A stretch of DNA of 64,000 nucleotides from Roseiarcus fermentans (GCF_003315135.1 NZ_QNRK01000006.1:156711-220710); one strand, 5' to 3'. Counted from the stretch's first letter, positions 1-9,292 are shown. The notes: generated from the sequence alone by a model not told the origin. Translations and numbers: made by a program.

Positions 1-1
1 G

Positions 2-910
2 TTCGCCGCGATCAAGGCGCGGCTCGCGAGCAGCCCCGGTTGGTACAAGAAGAACGCCGAGGCGATCCGCGGCGTGACCGAGGAGACGACGACGGGCGTC
101 CACCGGCTCTATCTGATGGCCAAGGAGGGCAAGCTCCTGTGGCCGGCGATCAACGTCAACGACAGCGTCACCAAGTCGAAATTCGACAATCTCTACGGCT
201 GCCGCGAATCGCTGGTCGACGGCATCCGCCGCGGCACCGACGTGATGATGGCCGGCAAGGTGGCGATGGTCGCGGGCTTCGGCGACGTCGGCAAGGGCTC
301 GGCGGCTTCGCTGCGCAACGCCGGCTGCCGCGTCATGGTGTCGGAGGTCGATCCGATCTGCGCGCTCCAGGCGGCGATGGAAGGCTACGAGGTCGTGACG
401 ATGGAGGACGCGGCGCCCCGCGCCGACATCTTCGTCACCGCCACCGGCAACGTCGACGTCATCACGCTCGACCACATGCGCGCGATGCACGACCGGGCGA
501 TCGTGTGCAACATCGGCCACTTCGACTCGGAGATCCAGGTCGCCTCCCTGCGCAACTACAAGTGGAACAACATCAAGCCGCAGGTCGACGAGATCGAGTT
601 CCCCGACGGCAAGAAGATCATCCTTCTGTCCGAGGGGCGGCTCGTCAATCTCGGCAACGCGACCGGCCACCCGTCGTTCGTGATGTCGGCCTCGTTCACC
701 AATCAGACGCTGGCCCAGATCGAGCTCTTCACCAAGCCCGGCCAGTACGACAAGCAGGTCTATACGCTGCCCAAGCACCTGGACGAAAAGGTCGCCTCGC
801 TCCACCTCGCCAAGGTCGGGGCCAAGCTGACCAAGATGTCGGACGAGCAGGCCAAGTACCTCGGCCTGTCGAAGACCGGCCCGTTCAAGCCGGAGACGTA
901 TCGGTACTGA
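2..910 (+). CDS. ahcY: Adenosylhomocysteinase, C-terminal part (5' end outside window)
   Basis: S-adenosyl-L-homocysteine hydrolase reversibly splits SAH to adenosine and homocysteine, clearing the product inhibitor of methyltransferases in the cytosol. The frame is open from the first bases ([17 protein letters not shown]) and runs through [20 protein letters not shown], the NAD-binding loop [11 protein letters not shown], the [10 protein letters not shown] segment and the family-typical C-terminus ending KPETYRY. About 300 of the usual 430-470 residues are present; the substrate-domain N-terminus lies before the window. An internal ATG at 74 is not the true start because homologous sequence continues upstream of it. 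No neighbour on this side shares its strand closely, so operon membership cannot be judged. Confidence 0.97.
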   Translation, partial: FAAIKARLASSPGWYKKNAEAIRGVTEETTTGVHRLYLMAKEGKLLWPAINVNDSVTKSKFDNLYGCRESLVDGIRRGTDVMMAGKVAMVAGFGDVGKGSAASLRNAGCRVMVSEVDPICALQAAMEGYEVVTMEDAAPRADIFVTATGNVDVITLDHMRAMHDRAIVCNIGHFDSEIQVASLRNYKWNNIKPQVDEIEFPDGKKIILLSEGRLVNLGNATGHPSFVMSASFTNQTLAQIELFTKPGQYDKQVYTLPKHLDEKVASLHLAKVGAKLTKMSDEQAKYLGLSKTGPFKPETYRY

Positions 911-1019
911 GGGCGTAAAGGCCCACAACGGGGTTGCAGGACGGCCGGCGGTCGGTGCGAGGGAACGCGTCCGCCGCCGGTTTCCCGGCGGCGGCGCTTC
1001 CCGCGTCGCGGACAGGCCC

Positions 1020-1291
1020 GCATCGCGACTCCTGTCGTCGAAGCCGCGCCAAAGCGCCCTTGGCGTCTGCGACCCCTGATCGGCCACCTTCCGGCGCCAA
1101 GACGACGAGCGCGCCGCGCTCGCCGACGCGGTTCGCCAGCGCCGCGATGAAATCGACTCCGGGGCCGACGCCGTCGACGTCGAAAAGCCCCGCCCCGCGC
1201 CCCGGCCGGCTCACGAGGCGGTCGGAGATCCGCCCCCGGCGGCGCCGGGCGAGTCCTCTTGCCGATGGCTGATGAAGACGCCCCCCGGCAT
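1020..1291 (-). pseudogene. Decayed TIR-domain protein gene
   Basis: Reading leftwards from an ATG at 1291, preceded by GAGGA at a good distance, the frame gives MPGGVFISHRQEDSPGAAG, the classic first beta-strand and box of bacterial TIR domains (FISYRREDSAGxAGRL). The frame then runs into a stop; a one-base shift near 1237 restores RISDRLVSRPG, LFDVDGVGPGVDFIAAL and ERGALVVLAPEGG, matching the TIR pattern xFxDVDxIxPGxDFxxxL followed by the hydrophobic strand. Similarity fades after ADAKGALARL and the shifted frame ends at 885 inside ahcY. No effector or second domain is recognisable. What is seen is a broken TIR module; what it once did (NADase, scaffold, defence) is not inferable. Confidence 0.7.
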
Positions 1292-1299
1292 CCTGATGT

Positions 1300-2107
1300 C
1301 CTCGCGCGTTTTCGGGATGGCAGCGCAGGTCGCACATTCACATAAAGTTAATGTCGATTTTGACGCTATTTCTGTAAGTTAATTCCGGAAGAATGTTTGG
1401 CGCGACCATCCCCGGCCGAAAGCAACGATGTCTTGCAAAGCGCCCTTGTGCGTTGTACTCTATCTGTTCCCACCGAAAGGCGCTCCATGGCCGCTTTTCC
1501 AGACATCGTCGCCGTCGGCTCCTCCGCCCGACCGCGCGGATCCGACCTGTGCCGGCCGGCCCGCAGGATGGCCGCCGTTCCGCCGCTTGTCGCCGGGCCG
1601 ATCAAGCCGGGCGCTGCGTGCGCCGGCAACGCCCGAGCCGGCCGCAAGCGCTGCGATCGCGGCGCTCAACGGGAGGGCGCCTGTCCCGGGCGGCGGGACG
1701 CCGCCCCACCCGGGCGCGCCCTGTCCGGCTCATCGCGAACACCCACCCCCGGGAGTCGCCATGCGCCCGTAACTCCCAAGCCGGCAGCGAACAGCGCCGT
1801 CATCGCGAGCGAAGCGAAGCGATCCAGTGCCGCTGGGCCGCTGTCGCGCCCTCTGGTCGCCCGCCGCCCTTCGTTGCGAGCAGAAGACGGGGCTATTTTT
1901 TCCGCGGGAAGCAAGCGGCGGCATGGATTGCTTCGTCCCCCCGGGCTCTTCGACCCGGGGGTTGCTCCTCGCAATGACGGGGTTGGGAGTGACATGCGCC
2001 CGGAAATTTCGCTGCAAAGCCTTGAAAACGTTCGATTCGCGCCCGGATCAAAGCGCCTCGGGTTCGCCCTCCGCCCGCATCCTGCGGGTTGACCCGAGCT
2101 TCGCCCG
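1300..2107. other. Gene-poor stretch
   Basis: No convincing gene was found on either strand between the TIR relic and the HEAT-repeat gene. The many open frames are Arg/Pro/Ala-rich, overlap each other in several frames and lack recognisable domains or ribosome sites. The stretch contains one long palindromic repeat element (1798-1981). It may be old, eroded coding DNA. Confidence 0.5.
1798..1981. repeat. Composite palindromic intergenic repeat (GTCATTGCGAG...CTCGCAATGAC family)
   Basis: The left end reads GTCATCGCGAGCGAAGCGAA followed by gcgatccag, and the right end reads ggattgcttcgt ... ctcctcgcaatgacgg, its inverted complement, with a unique-looking middle and an internal CCCCCGGG/CCCGGGGG hairpin. 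A shorter member of the same family is at 28557-28635. Elements of this type are dispersed in intergenic DNA of many Rhizobiales. Confidence 0.75.
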
Positions 2108-2929
2108 ATGGCCCGAGCGCCCACATCCCCTTTCCTGCAACTCGACCTGTTCGGCGCGCGGCCGAAGTCCGCCGGGCCTTGCGCCGCGATATCGCCGCAG
2201 CCGGGTCCGCGCGACCTCCCGGACGAAGTCCTGATCGCCGCCATTCCCGAGGCGACGCTCGCGGACGCCCCCGCGCTGGCGCAGGAAGCCGGCAGACGGA
2301 GGCTGGCCGCAGCCGCGCCGGCGCTCGCGGCCTTGTGCAACCGCTTCGTCGGCTACGGCGCCGAGGCTCGCGTGCCCGAGCAGGCCGCTGCGCTCGAGGC
2401 GCTCGGCGCCCTCGGCGGCCCCGAGGCGTCGCGGGCCGTCCTCCAGGCGATTGCGAAGAGGGTTGTTCAAGGGCCGACTCTGGCGGTCGCGGCCTCCGTC
2501 GCCGCGCAACTCGGCGTCGTCTTTCCGGCCGACGTCGCGCTCGCGCTGCTGCGCCATCCCGATCCTGCCGTGCGCGCGCCCGCCTGCGCGTGCGTTCGCG
2601 CAGGGTTGGAAGTCGTGGCGACCTTGATTGCGATGATGGACGACCCGGACGCCGAAGCTGCGGCCGCGGCTGCGTGCGCGCTGGGACGAATGCAGCGAAC
2701 GGAGCCGCTTCGGCGTTTGAAACGCCTCCTGCGGGAACGCCCGTCGCGTCGCGTGGTCGAAGCGTTGGCCGGGATTGCGGACGACGAGGCCGTCGTTCTG
2801 CTCGCGCGCGCCGCGCGCGCCCGTCCGGACCTGACGCCCTTGGTCCTCGCCGCCCTCGACGAGATCGAAACCCCCAGATCGGCATCGGTCGCCGCGGCGC
2901 TGCGAAAAGCCGAAGGCCGGTCGGAATGA
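2108..2929 (+). CDS. HEAT-repeat-like protein
   Basis: This 273-residue protein is built of Ala/Leu-rich helical pairs from about residue 75 onward. Examples are AALEALGALGGPEASRAVLQ, VALALLRHPDPAVRAPACAC and ATLIAMMDDPDAEAAAAAA, whose spacing and the D-P-x-x-x-V-R / A-A-x-A-L pattern are those of HEAT/PBS-lyase-like repeats. The N-terminal 40 residues are Pro/Gly-rich and there is no signal peptide or membrane segment. HEAT arrays are protein-binding scaffolds, so a partner-binding role is inference. It stands alone between two gene-poor stretches. I see no strong Shine-Dalgarno before the ATG. Confidence 0.7.
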   Translation: MARAPTSPFLQLDLFGARPKSAGPCAAISPQPGPRDLPDEVLIAAIPEATLADAPALAQEAGRRRLAAAAPALAALCNRFVGYGAEARVPEQAAALEALGALGGPEASRAVLQAIAKRVVQGPTLAVAASVAAQLGVVFPADVALALLRHPDPAVRAPACACVRAGLEVVATLIAMMDDPDAEAAAAAACALGRMQRTEPLRRLKRLLRERPSRRVVEALAGIADDEAVVLLARAARARPDLTPLVLAALDEIETPRSASVAAALRKAEGRSE

Positions 2930-3396
2930 GTCCGTCCTCCGCTTCCACGCGCGGCGCCCTGCTCGGTCCCGTCGTTGCGCAGGCGCGCCTCCCACCCGCC
3001 CGCCCGGCGCCGGCCCGGCTCGCCGCCCCAGAGCAGCCGGGCGACGCAGCCCGCCGACGGGGCGTCTTTATCGCCCCGGACGCGGCTGCCGGACGCCGTG
3101 TCGACCTCGTGTCTAGCGAAACCGGCGCTGACTCCGACCACGTCGCGCGCCGAGACGGGCTCCCCTCCGGCGAGGAGCCGCTGTGCGCGCCGGACGCCGA
3201 CGCTCTTGCCGCGGCTTGGCTGTGCCGCGGTGGCGGCGCATGCCTGCGACGCCATGCTGTCCTCCAGGGAAACGGGCCCCGTCAAGGCGCGGGCGGCCGA
3301 ACGGCTCCGGGGGGAGTTCAGGTCGAGCCGCCGCCGGGCGGTCTTCGCCGTCCGGCAATCGAAGCAACGCGCGGGCTCGCGCCGGGCGTCGGGCGC
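2930..3396. other. Stretch without recognised gene
   Basis: This lies between convergent genes (HEAT protein and sensor kinase). The open frames in it are biased-composition shadows without domains. No RNA gene, clear terminator or repeat was recognised. Confidence 0.4.
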
Positions 3397-5295
3397 TCAC
3401 GGGGCGGAGTCTTCCAAAACCTCGCGGATTTTGTCGGCGAGCTGGTCGGCCGTATAGGGCTTCTTCAGCCAGGCGCCCTTCTTCAGGCCGAGGCGCGCGA
3501 TCGCCGGCTCCGCGTAGCCAGACGTGAACAGGATCTTGAGATCGGCGCGCACCGCGAGCGCCGCCTCGGCGAGTTCGAGCCCGGTCATCCCGCCGGGCAT
3601 GACCATGTCGGTAAAGATCAGCGCGATGTCGGACCGCGTGGCCACCTCCGCCATCGCGGCGGCGCCGTGGTCGGCTTCGATGATCTGATAGCCGAGCCCC
3701 CTGAGCCGTCGACCCAGAACTCGGCGCAGGCGCGGATCGTCCTCGACCAGAAGGATCGTCTCGGATCCCGCCTGCAGGATCGCCGGCTGGACGTCCGCCC
3801 CCGTCGCCGCCGCGTCCGCGCCGCCGGCCTCGGCCAGCGGCAGATACAGGCGCACGCTCGTGCCGCGTCCGACTTCGCTATAGATCTGAATGTGCCCGCC
3901 CGATTGCTTGACGAAGCCGTAGACCATGCTCAGGCCGAGCCCGGTCCCGGCCCCGGTCGGCTTGGTGGTGAAGAACGGCTCGAAGGCGCGCCGCCGGACT
4001 TCCTCCGACATGCCCGAGCCGCTGTCGGATATCGTGACCAGGCCATATCGGCCGGTGCGGACCTCGGGGTACGACTGGGCGTAGTCGGCGTCGAGTCGCA
4101 CCGGCGCGACTTCGATGGTGAGCGCGCCGCCCCGGCGCATGGCGTCGCGGGCGTTGAGAGCGAGGTTGAGCAGCGCGTTCTGCAACTGGGCGCTGTCGAC
4201 CATCGCAATCAGCGCATCCGGGGGGACATGGATCCGCAGTTCGATCGTCTCGCCGAGCGTCCGGCGCAGCAGCGCCGAAAAGCTCGTCAGCAGCGCGCAG
4301 ACGTCGGTCGGCTCGGCATGGAGCGGCTGGCGGCGGCCGAAGGCGAGGAGCTGCCCGGCGAGTCTCGCGCCGTCGCGCGCCGCCCCGTGCGCTTCGCTCG
4401 CCAGCTCGCGCAGGTCGGGATCGGTCAGGTGCGGGGCGAGCAGTTCGAGGTTGGCGATCACCGCGGTCAGGATGTTGTTGAAGTCGTGCGCCACCCCGCC
4501 GGTGAGCTGGCCGACCGCCTCCATCTTCTGCGACTGCCGGAGCTCCTCCTCCATCTTCTGGCGGCTGGTCAGGTCGCGCACGAAGCCGGTGAACATGCGC
4601 CGGTGCTTCGAGCGCGCTTCGCCGACCGACAGTTCGATCGGAAACACCACCCCATCCTTGGTGACCGCCTTGACCAGCCGGCCATAGCCGATGATCCGCT
4701 TCTCGCCGGTGCGCAGATAATTGTCGAGGTAGCCGTCGTGTTCGGCGGCGTAAGGGTTCGGCATCAGGATCTTGACGTTCTCGCCGATCACCTCGTCGCG
4801 CCGGTAGCCGAACAGCGCCGCCGCGGCGGCGCTGAACGACTGGATGATCCCGCGCTCGTCGATGATGACCATGGCTTCCGGAACCGTGTCGAGGATCGAG
4901 CGCAGCAGCGCCTCGCGATCCGACAGGTCCTCCTGCGCCCGCCTCAGCCCGGTGACGTCGATGTTGTTCTGGAGAATGGACTGCAGTTCGCCGTCTTCGG
5001 ACTTGCGCGCCACGCACAGCGTCCGGATCGACAGCGCCCAGCCGGACTTCGTGTGGTGGACGACCTCGCCTTCCCAATTGCCGCGCTCGCGCAACGACCG
5101 CAAGATCTCTTCGCGCGAGACCGGGTAATCCGTTCTCAGGAGGCGGTACAGGGTCTGTCCCATCGCCTCGTCGCGTTTCCAGCCATAGAGCCGCTCGCAG
5201 CCCGAGCTCCAGTACAGGATCGTGCCGCCCGGCTCCTGAACGATGATGTTGGCGAGATCGAGAATTTTCGCGAGAGACGTCGCGTCGGCGGTCAA
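3397..5295 (-). CDS. Hybrid sensor histidine kinase: PAS - FixL-like PAS - HisKA - HATPase - receiver
   Basis: This is a cytosolic two-component hybrid kinase of about 632 residues with no transmembrane segment. The order is: PAS 1 (residues ~10-115, [19 protein letters not shown]), PAS 2 (~130-245, [20 protein letters not shown]), dimerisation/phosphoacceptor helix with His270 in [14 protein letters not shown], HATPase (N-box [29 protein letters not shown]) and a C-terminal receiver ([13 protein letters not shown], phosphoacceptor in IFTDMVMP). PAS 2 carries EHDGYLDNY (His186) and, 20 residues later, IIGYGR (Arg206), the positions of haem-ligand His200 and Arg220 of Bradyrhizobium FixL. I chose a TTG start at 5295 because GGAG lies six bases upstream; the frame stays open to 5397 but that extension looks non-coding. 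No separate response regulator is adjacent. The haem binding is inference. Confidence 0.92.
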   Translation of the reverse strand: MTADATSLAKILDLANIIVQEPGGTILYWSSGCERLYGWKRDEAMGQTLYRLLRTDYPVSREEILRSLRERGNWEGEVVHHTKSGWALSIRTLCVARKSEDGELQSILQNNIDVTGLRRAQEDLSDREALLRSILDTVPEAMVIIDERGIIQSFSAAAAALFGYRRDEVIGENVKILMPNPYAAEHDGYLDNYLRTGEKRIIGYGRLVKAVTKDGVVFPIELSVGEARSKHRRMFTGFVRDLTSRQKMEEELRQSQKMEAVGQLTGGVAHDFNNILTAVIANLELLAPHLTDPDLRELASEAHGAARDGARLAGQLLAFGRRQPLHAEPTDVCALLTSFSALLRRTLGETIELRIHVPPDALIAMVDSAQLQNALLNLALNARDAMRRGGALTIEVAPVRLDADYAQSYPEVRTGRYGLVTISDSGSGMSEEVRRRAFEPFFTTKPTGAGTGLGLSMVYGFVKQSGGHIQIYSEVGRGTSVRLYLPLAEAGGADAAATGADVQPAILQAGSETILLVEDDPRLRRVLGRRLRGLGYQIIEADHGAAAMAEVATRSDIALIFTDMVMPGGMTGLELAEAALAVRADLKILFTSGYAEPAIARLGLKKGAWLKKPYTADQLADKIREVLEDSAP

Positions 5296-5807
5296 ACCAG
5301 AACTCCGTGGACAAAAGGCCCGCCGCGGCGGACAGGTTTGGCGCGAGTTCAATTGCGGCGTGCAAGGGTCGACGCAGGTCGCCACGCGCAAAGCCACTGC
5401 GCGGTTACAAGATTCAATATGGCGAGGAGGATCGATCCGTCAAGTCATGACGATTGTTAACAAATGAATCCGCTTGAAATTTTATTCACATCTGAGTAAT
5501 GACAAAGAAATACTATGGTTATTTCGTGATTTTGCTCTGTTTGTGCAACTGCATGTCTCGAACGTCGGTCGGTACAACGCCGCAACACGCCGGCCCCCGG
5601 TTCGATGCTCGCCGGAGCGGCCGATATCGACAGGGAACGCGTCACCGTAGCGGCAAGGGCGAGCGCCGAGGCGCCGGCGTCGAAATCCAGGGCCGTGAAA
5701 AAACCCGTCGGCTCGCGATGGCGATGCGGTCGGCCCGTTTCGGCGGACCCCGGCGCGGCGCGCGTCGGCTGCGCGCGGCGCCGGGGTTCTCGCAACGGGG
5801 GAGCGAA
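5296..5807. other. Intergenic, relatively A+T-rich
   Basis: This is about 0.5 kb between two minus-strand units. The part at 5400-5560 is distinctly A+T-rich for this window and could hold the promoter of the sensor kinase. No gene, RNA or clear terminator was recognised. Confidence 0.4.
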
Positions 5808-6374
5808 CTAGGCGCGGGAAACTTTCCGCAGCAGGCCCTCCAGCACAGCCGCCACGGCGACCTGAATCGAGGATTCGATCAGCGGACGAACGCTCACCCC
5901 ATCGGGTACGACGCGATCGAAGACGGTATCCAGTTCTTTCTCGAAGCGGTCAGCCAGCCTCGCGGCGCCAATCGCGACTTGCGCCTGGGCGATGTCGACG
6001 AACTGCCGCCGTTTCGCTTCGGCTCGTTGCCGGAAGACGCTGGCCGCGGAATCGACGATCGAACTCGCCGACTGCCGTAGCGGCGACGCAAGAGCGGCGA
6101 CGTTTTCACCCCCCGACCGTTTGCGCAGCGCCGACAGCGTCCAGAGCCCGATCCCCAGTGCGATGACCGCGGTGGGAACCGGATGCCGTCTGACCGCATC
6201 GTCCAATGCGCCCGGCCACGAGCGCTCGCCGATCCCCAGGCGCGACGCCGCCTCGGAAGCCATCTGCGACGGCGTGAGCCGGCTGCTCAGCGCATCGATC
6301 GTTGCGCCGATCTGGGCTCGCAATCGATTTGCGTCCGCCTCGTATTCGCGCGATGTCGCGACCTTCACGTCCAC
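5808..6374 (-). CDS. DUF3618-type membrane-associated protein
   Basis: 188 residues. The N-terminal segment (YEADANRLRAQIGATIDALSSRLTPSQMASEA) has the DUF3618 signature: charged helix, then LxxRLTPxQ. It is followed by a short hydrophobic stretch around residues 65-85 (PTAVIALGIGLWTLSAL) and a helical C-terminus with a second small hydrophobic patch. It is the last gene of a three-gene minus-strand operon; its ATG is one base after the stop of the upstream holin-like gene, implying translational coupling. Proteins of this kind accompany YqjD/YqjE-like membrane proteins in stress-induced envelope operons; the precise function is unknown. Confidence 0.8.
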   Translation of the reverse strand: MDVKVATSREYEADANRLRAQIGATIDALSSRLTPSQMASEAASRLGIGERSWPGALDDAVRRHPVPTAVIALGIGLWTLSALRKRSGGENVAALASPLRQSASSIVDSAASVFRQRAEAKRRQFVDIAQAQVAIGAARLADRFEKELDTVFDRVVPDGVSVRPLIESSIQVAVAAVLEGLLRKVSRA

Positions 6375-6375
6375 G

Positions 6376-6738
6376 CTACAGTCCTCCGAACAGCGACGAG
6401 ACTTGCGACACGGTCTTTGCGGGGATCAGGCGCGACGGTTTCAGCCCGCCGAGGCCCGAACGCAGCAGGAGCAGGCTGACCACGATCGCAACCAGCGCGA
6501 CAAGGACAAACGCCAGGTCGAGAGGGACGCCGAGACGCAACAGCGACAGGCTGGCCCCGACCAGGACGAGACCGAGGCTCAACACAAGCAGGACGGCCCC
6601 GACAGCGACCGCCGCAACGCTGGACGGAATCCCGCGGGCCCGCTCGTCGATTTCCACACGGGCCAGCGCAAGCTCGACGCGCATCAACGCCTGAACCTGG
6701 CGCAGAAGGTCGAGGAGCAGTTCGGGCGTCGACCGCAT
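6376..6738 (-). CDS. Phage-holin superfamily III-like (YqjE-type) membrane protein
   Basis: 120 residues: an amphipathic N-terminal helix (LLDLLRQVQALMRVELALARVEID) followed by two strongly hydrophobic segments at about 40-65 (VAAVAVGAVLLVLSLGLVLV) and 70-95 (LAFVLVALVAIVVSLLLL). This is the layout of the holin_3_6/YqjE family, which despite its name is usually chromosomal and not lytic. It sits between the DUF883 and DUF3618 genes with gaps of one to three bases. No phage genes are nearby, so a stress-related inner-membrane role is more likely than lysis. Confidence 0.8.
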   Translation of the reverse strand: MRSTPELLLDLLRQVQALMRVELALARVEIDERARGIPSSVAAVAVGAVLLVLSLGLVLVGASLSLLRLGVPLDLAFVLVALVAIVVSLLLLRSGLGGLKPSRLIPAKTVSQVSSLFGGL

Positions 6739-6741
6739 CGG

Positions 6742-7194
6742 TCAGCTCATCTTGCCGATCAGCAAGCCGATCAGCGCGGCGATCGCGACCGCGGCCCACG
6801 GGTTCTTCTTGATCCGGGACTCGACGTCGCCCTCGATGGCGACGAACTTGTCTTGCGCCTGAGCGGCGGACTGGGACAGGCTGTCGCCGGCCGCTCCCAT
6901 CGCGCCCACCACCTGATCGCGGCCGGCGGAAATCTGATTCTGTGCGAGATCGGAGACCTTCTGCGCCAGCTTGCTGATCTCATCGCGCAGGCTGGACAGA
7001 TCGATCGCGGAAATCGCGTCGGCGCCGTCGCCGACGGCTTCCTTAGCGCTTCCCAGAGCCGACCGGGCCTTGCCAGCCACGTCGTCGACGACGCCCTGAG
7101 CGGTCGTCGTTCGGTCGCCGACGGCCTGGCCAAACATCTTTTCGCCCTGACCCGCCACGGAACGAACATTCCCTTCCAGACTGTCTCTATTCAT
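6742..7194 (-). CDS. DUF883/YqjD-ElaB-like membrane-anchored protein
   Basis: About 150 residues: a long low-complexity helical region with repeated Ala/Asp/Gly (CsbD-like GNVRSVAGQGEKMFGQAVGD at the start, then SLRDEISKLAQKVSDLAQNQ) and a single C-terminal anchor (NPWAAVAIAALIGLLIGKMS), as in the ribosome-associated E. coli proteins YqjD and ElaB. I start it at the ATG at 7194, which has GGAG eight bases upstream; the longer open frame to 7374 is not supported. It is the first gene of the operon with the holin-like and DUF3618 genes and has an EcfG-like promoter upstream. Likely role: stationary/stress-phase inner-membrane protein. Confidence 0.85.
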   Translation of the reverse strand: MNRDSLEGNVRSVAGQGEKMFGQAVGDRTTTAQGVVDDVAGKARSALGSAKEAVGDGADAISAIDLSSLRDEISKLAQKVSDLAQNQISAGRDQVVGAMGAAGDSLSQSAAQAQDKFVAIEGDVESRIKKNPWAAVAIAALIGLLIGKMS

Positions 7195-7232
7195 TCTCAC
7201 GTCTCCTCTTCCGGCTTGCGCCACCGTCGAGC

Positions 7233-7257
7233 AACCCTTGAGCGTGAAAATTGTTCC
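7233..7257 (-). promoter_or_regulatory. Putative sigma-EcfG general-stress promoter
   Basis: On the minus strand GGAAC (7257-7253) is followed after exactly 16 bases by GGTT (7236-7233), close to the alphaproteobacterial EcfG consensus GGAAC-N16/17-CGTT with one mismatch. It lies about 39 bases upstream of the DUF883 start, the right place to drive the three-gene operon. Confidence 0.5.
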
Positions 7258-7661
7258 TGTGTCGGGAAAAGAATTCCGCCGCTCGTCGTCCGCGAGCCGC
7301 TTGCGGCGGGCGCGCAGCGGCAAGTCAAATCGAATTTCTCCGAGAGAGCGACGCGTTGTTCCTGGTCGCAACAACGCGCATACTTCGGAAATGGAGACGG
7401 TTCAGGCCCCCGACCAGAACCGCATCGCCAGTGCGCGGTTCGTCCAGACCGTCCCAGATTGCCTGAGTTGAAACCGGCGCTCGCCGCGATCCTCGCCCAT
7501 CCCGACTGTCGCGTCGAATTCCGGTCGCCGCGAACGGCATTGAACGCAGGGGCTTTCGAAGCTAGCGTGACGCGGCAATCCGTCGGCTTCCGGCGAGACT
7601 TCGCCGCCGACGCCGAGTGCGCCCTGTCGGCGCGGAAATTGCGTGCGCGGGGGCAAGTCGC
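7258..7661. other. Intergenic, no recognised feature
   Basis: This is the divergent space between the stress operon and the cupin gene. The several open frames (both strands) have biased composition and no domain match. Beyond the EcfG-like site next to it, nothing was recognised. Confidence 0.4.
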
Positions 7662-8057
7662 GTGATTCGCTGTGTTCGCATCTGGACCGCCGAGGACGGA
7701 GATTCGCATTTCCAGGACGGCCACGTCGACCTGTCGCGGGGCGAGAGGGGCGACAGTCTCAGCGCCGTTCTGGGCGCCGCGGGCGTTTCGTTCCGCGAGA
7801 CCAAGGCCGGCGGCGCTTTCGCCTGGCATGACGCCCCGGTCCGCCAGCTCGTGCTGACGCTGAGCGGAACGCTCGAGTTCGTGACCCGGAGCGGCGGCCG
7901 CTTCACCATCCGCCCGGGCGATGTCCTGCTCGCCGAAGACACCGCGGGAACGGGCCACTTCTGGCGGCTGGTCGACGACCAGTCCTGGCGGCGCGCCTAT
8001 GTGATCCTGGCGCCGGACGCAAGAGTCCCGTTCGTCGCCGCGGCGCCCGCGACCTGA
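7662..8057 (+). CDS. Cupin-fold small protein
   Basis: About 131 residues with a single cupin-like barrel: FAWHDAPVRQLVLTLSGTLEFV corresponds to cupin motif 1 and FTIRPGDVLLAEDTAGTGHFWRL to motif 2, with the GDVLLAEDxxGxGH pattern typical of uncharacterised one-domain cupins. Motif 1 is incomplete: one His, no HxH pair and no obvious Glu, so metal binding is uncertain. I prefer the GTG at 7662 because the upstream part of the open frame is low-complexity; the start is not firm. The substrate is unknown. Confidence 0.65.
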   Translation: MIRCVRIWTAEDGDSHFQDGHVDLSRGERGDSLSAVLGAAGVSFRETKAGGAFAWHDAPVRQLVLTLSGTLEFVTRSGGRFTIRPGDVLLAEDTAGTGHFWRLVDDQSWRRAYVILAPDARVPFVAAAPAT

Positions 8058-8383
8058 CCCTGCGCGGGGGACCGCGATCGCCTTCGACGGCGTGCGGACG
8101 CGCCGGATCGGCCCGGTTCGCGGGCGAGTCTCGTCCGATTGAGTCCATCGAGACGTGCGCGTGTCGCCTGAATTCGGATGGCGCGCGCGGCGGCCGGCAT
8201 TCGCAAGGAAGCCGACCGACCCGACGCTGAAAGAGGGGCCTGACGCTCGGCTTCATGACGGAAGTCGGGTCGTCGACGCCAGGAAGAGGATGCAGGGGGG
8301 AGTAGGCGGTAAGGCGATCGGGTGGCGAATGGCGAATTGCCGCCGGGCGTTGGGCCGATGGACTCGCCGACCGCCCACTTCGC
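8058..8383. other. Intergenic between convergent genes
   Basis: No gene, RNA or clear intrinsic terminator recognised between the cupin and mepA stop codons. Confidence 0.4.
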
Positions 8384-9292
8384 CTACTTCTCCAGCACCA
8401 CCGTCCTGCATTCCGGCGGGAGTTGCGCCAAGGTGAGCGGCGGGCGGGGTTTTCCGGGGGCCGGGTGCAGCGCTTCGCGGGTGAACCACCAGGCGAGCGA
8501 CTTGTCGCAGCCGTCGCCCGGGGGAACCGGGTCCTGCGGCGCGCAGGCGGAATCGTCCGCCGGGCACTTGATACGGATGTGGAAGTGGTAGTTGTGGCCC
8601 CAAAACGGGCGCACCTTGGTCATCCAGGGCTCGCCGGCGTGGGTTTCGCACAGCGCCTTCTTGATCGCGGGGTTGACGAAGATGCGCTCGACCTCGGGCT
8701 CCTCGGCCGCCGCCCTGATGACGCCGGCCTGCGCCTCCGACCAGTGCGATCGGTCGACCGCGAGGCCGTCCTCCCGCACCATGTCGACCGCCGACATCGC
8801 CTCGCGCTCCTCGCGCGACAGCGTGCGGTCGGGCATCGGGGTCAGCCAGACGTCGGCGTCGAGGCCGATCTGATGCGAGGCGTGGCCGGTCAGCATCGGC
8901 CCGCCGCGCGGCTGCGAGATGTCGCCGACCAGAATGCCGTTCCAGACGCCCTCCGCCTTGGCCTTGCGCGAGAACCGCTCGAGGAAGGCGATCATCGCCG
9001 GATGGCCCCACATCCGGTTGCGCGAGAGGCGAACGACCTGCCACGACTGGCCGTCCACCGGCAGCGCCTTGGCCCCGGCGAGGCAGCCGCGCGAATAGAA
9101 GCCGATCGATCGGGTCTGGACCTCGAGCGGCGTCATCGCGCGGCCAAAAACCTGCTTGGCCGGCAGTTTCGGGTCCGCCGGGTCGGCGAGCGGGGGCAGG
9201 GGTTTCGGGTCGAGCGTTCCCCTGTCCTGAGCCAGCGCGGGCGTGGCGATCGAAGCGGCCGCGATCGCCACGAGCAGGGCCGTTTTTCGCAT
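8384..9292 (-). CDS. mepA: Penicillin-insensitive murein endopeptidase
   Basis: 302-residue periplasmic Zn-peptidase (peptidase M74) cleaving D-Ala-meso-DAP cross-links in peptidoglycan. A Sec signal peptide is clear (MRKTALLVAIAAASIATPALA). The metal/catalytic motif TGHASHQIGLDADVW gives the first His and Asp ligands, and HNYHFHIRIKC near residue 240 supplies the third His; SRGCLAGAKALP and the closing Cys-rich segment are also family features. Length is slightly above E. coli MepA (274). It is a single gene, convergent with the cupin. Confidence 0.93.
   Translation of the reverse strand: MRKTALLVAIAAASIATPALAQDRGTLDPKPLPPLADPADPKLPAKQVFGRAMTPLEVQTRSIGFYSRGCLAGAKALPVDGQSWQVVRLSRNRMWGHPAMIAFLERFSRKAKAEGVWNGILVGDISQPRGGPMLTGHASHQIGLDADVWLTPMPDRTLSREEREAMSAVDMVREDGLAVDRSHWSEAQAGVIRAAAEEPEVERIFVNPAIKKALCETHAGEPWMTKVRPFWGHNYHFHIRIKCPADDSACAPQDPVPPGDGCDKSLAWWFTREALHPAPGKPRPPLTLAQLPPECRTVVLEK

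Noticed and set aside
2089..5460. Open frame of 1,123 codons on the plus strand
   Set aside because: It runs opposite the sensor kinase and overlaps the HEAT gene in another frame; it is Arg/Pro/Gln-rich without domains, a high-GC shadow.
5499..6080. 193-codon plus-strand frame beginning MTKKYYGYFVILLCLCNC
   Set aside because: The signal-like start soon turns into Arg-rich filler antisense to the DUF3618 gene; no ribosome site.
6376..6738. Prophage holin
   Set aside because: Although of the holin_3_6 type, no phage genes are near and the operon matches chromosomal yqjDE-like stress genes.
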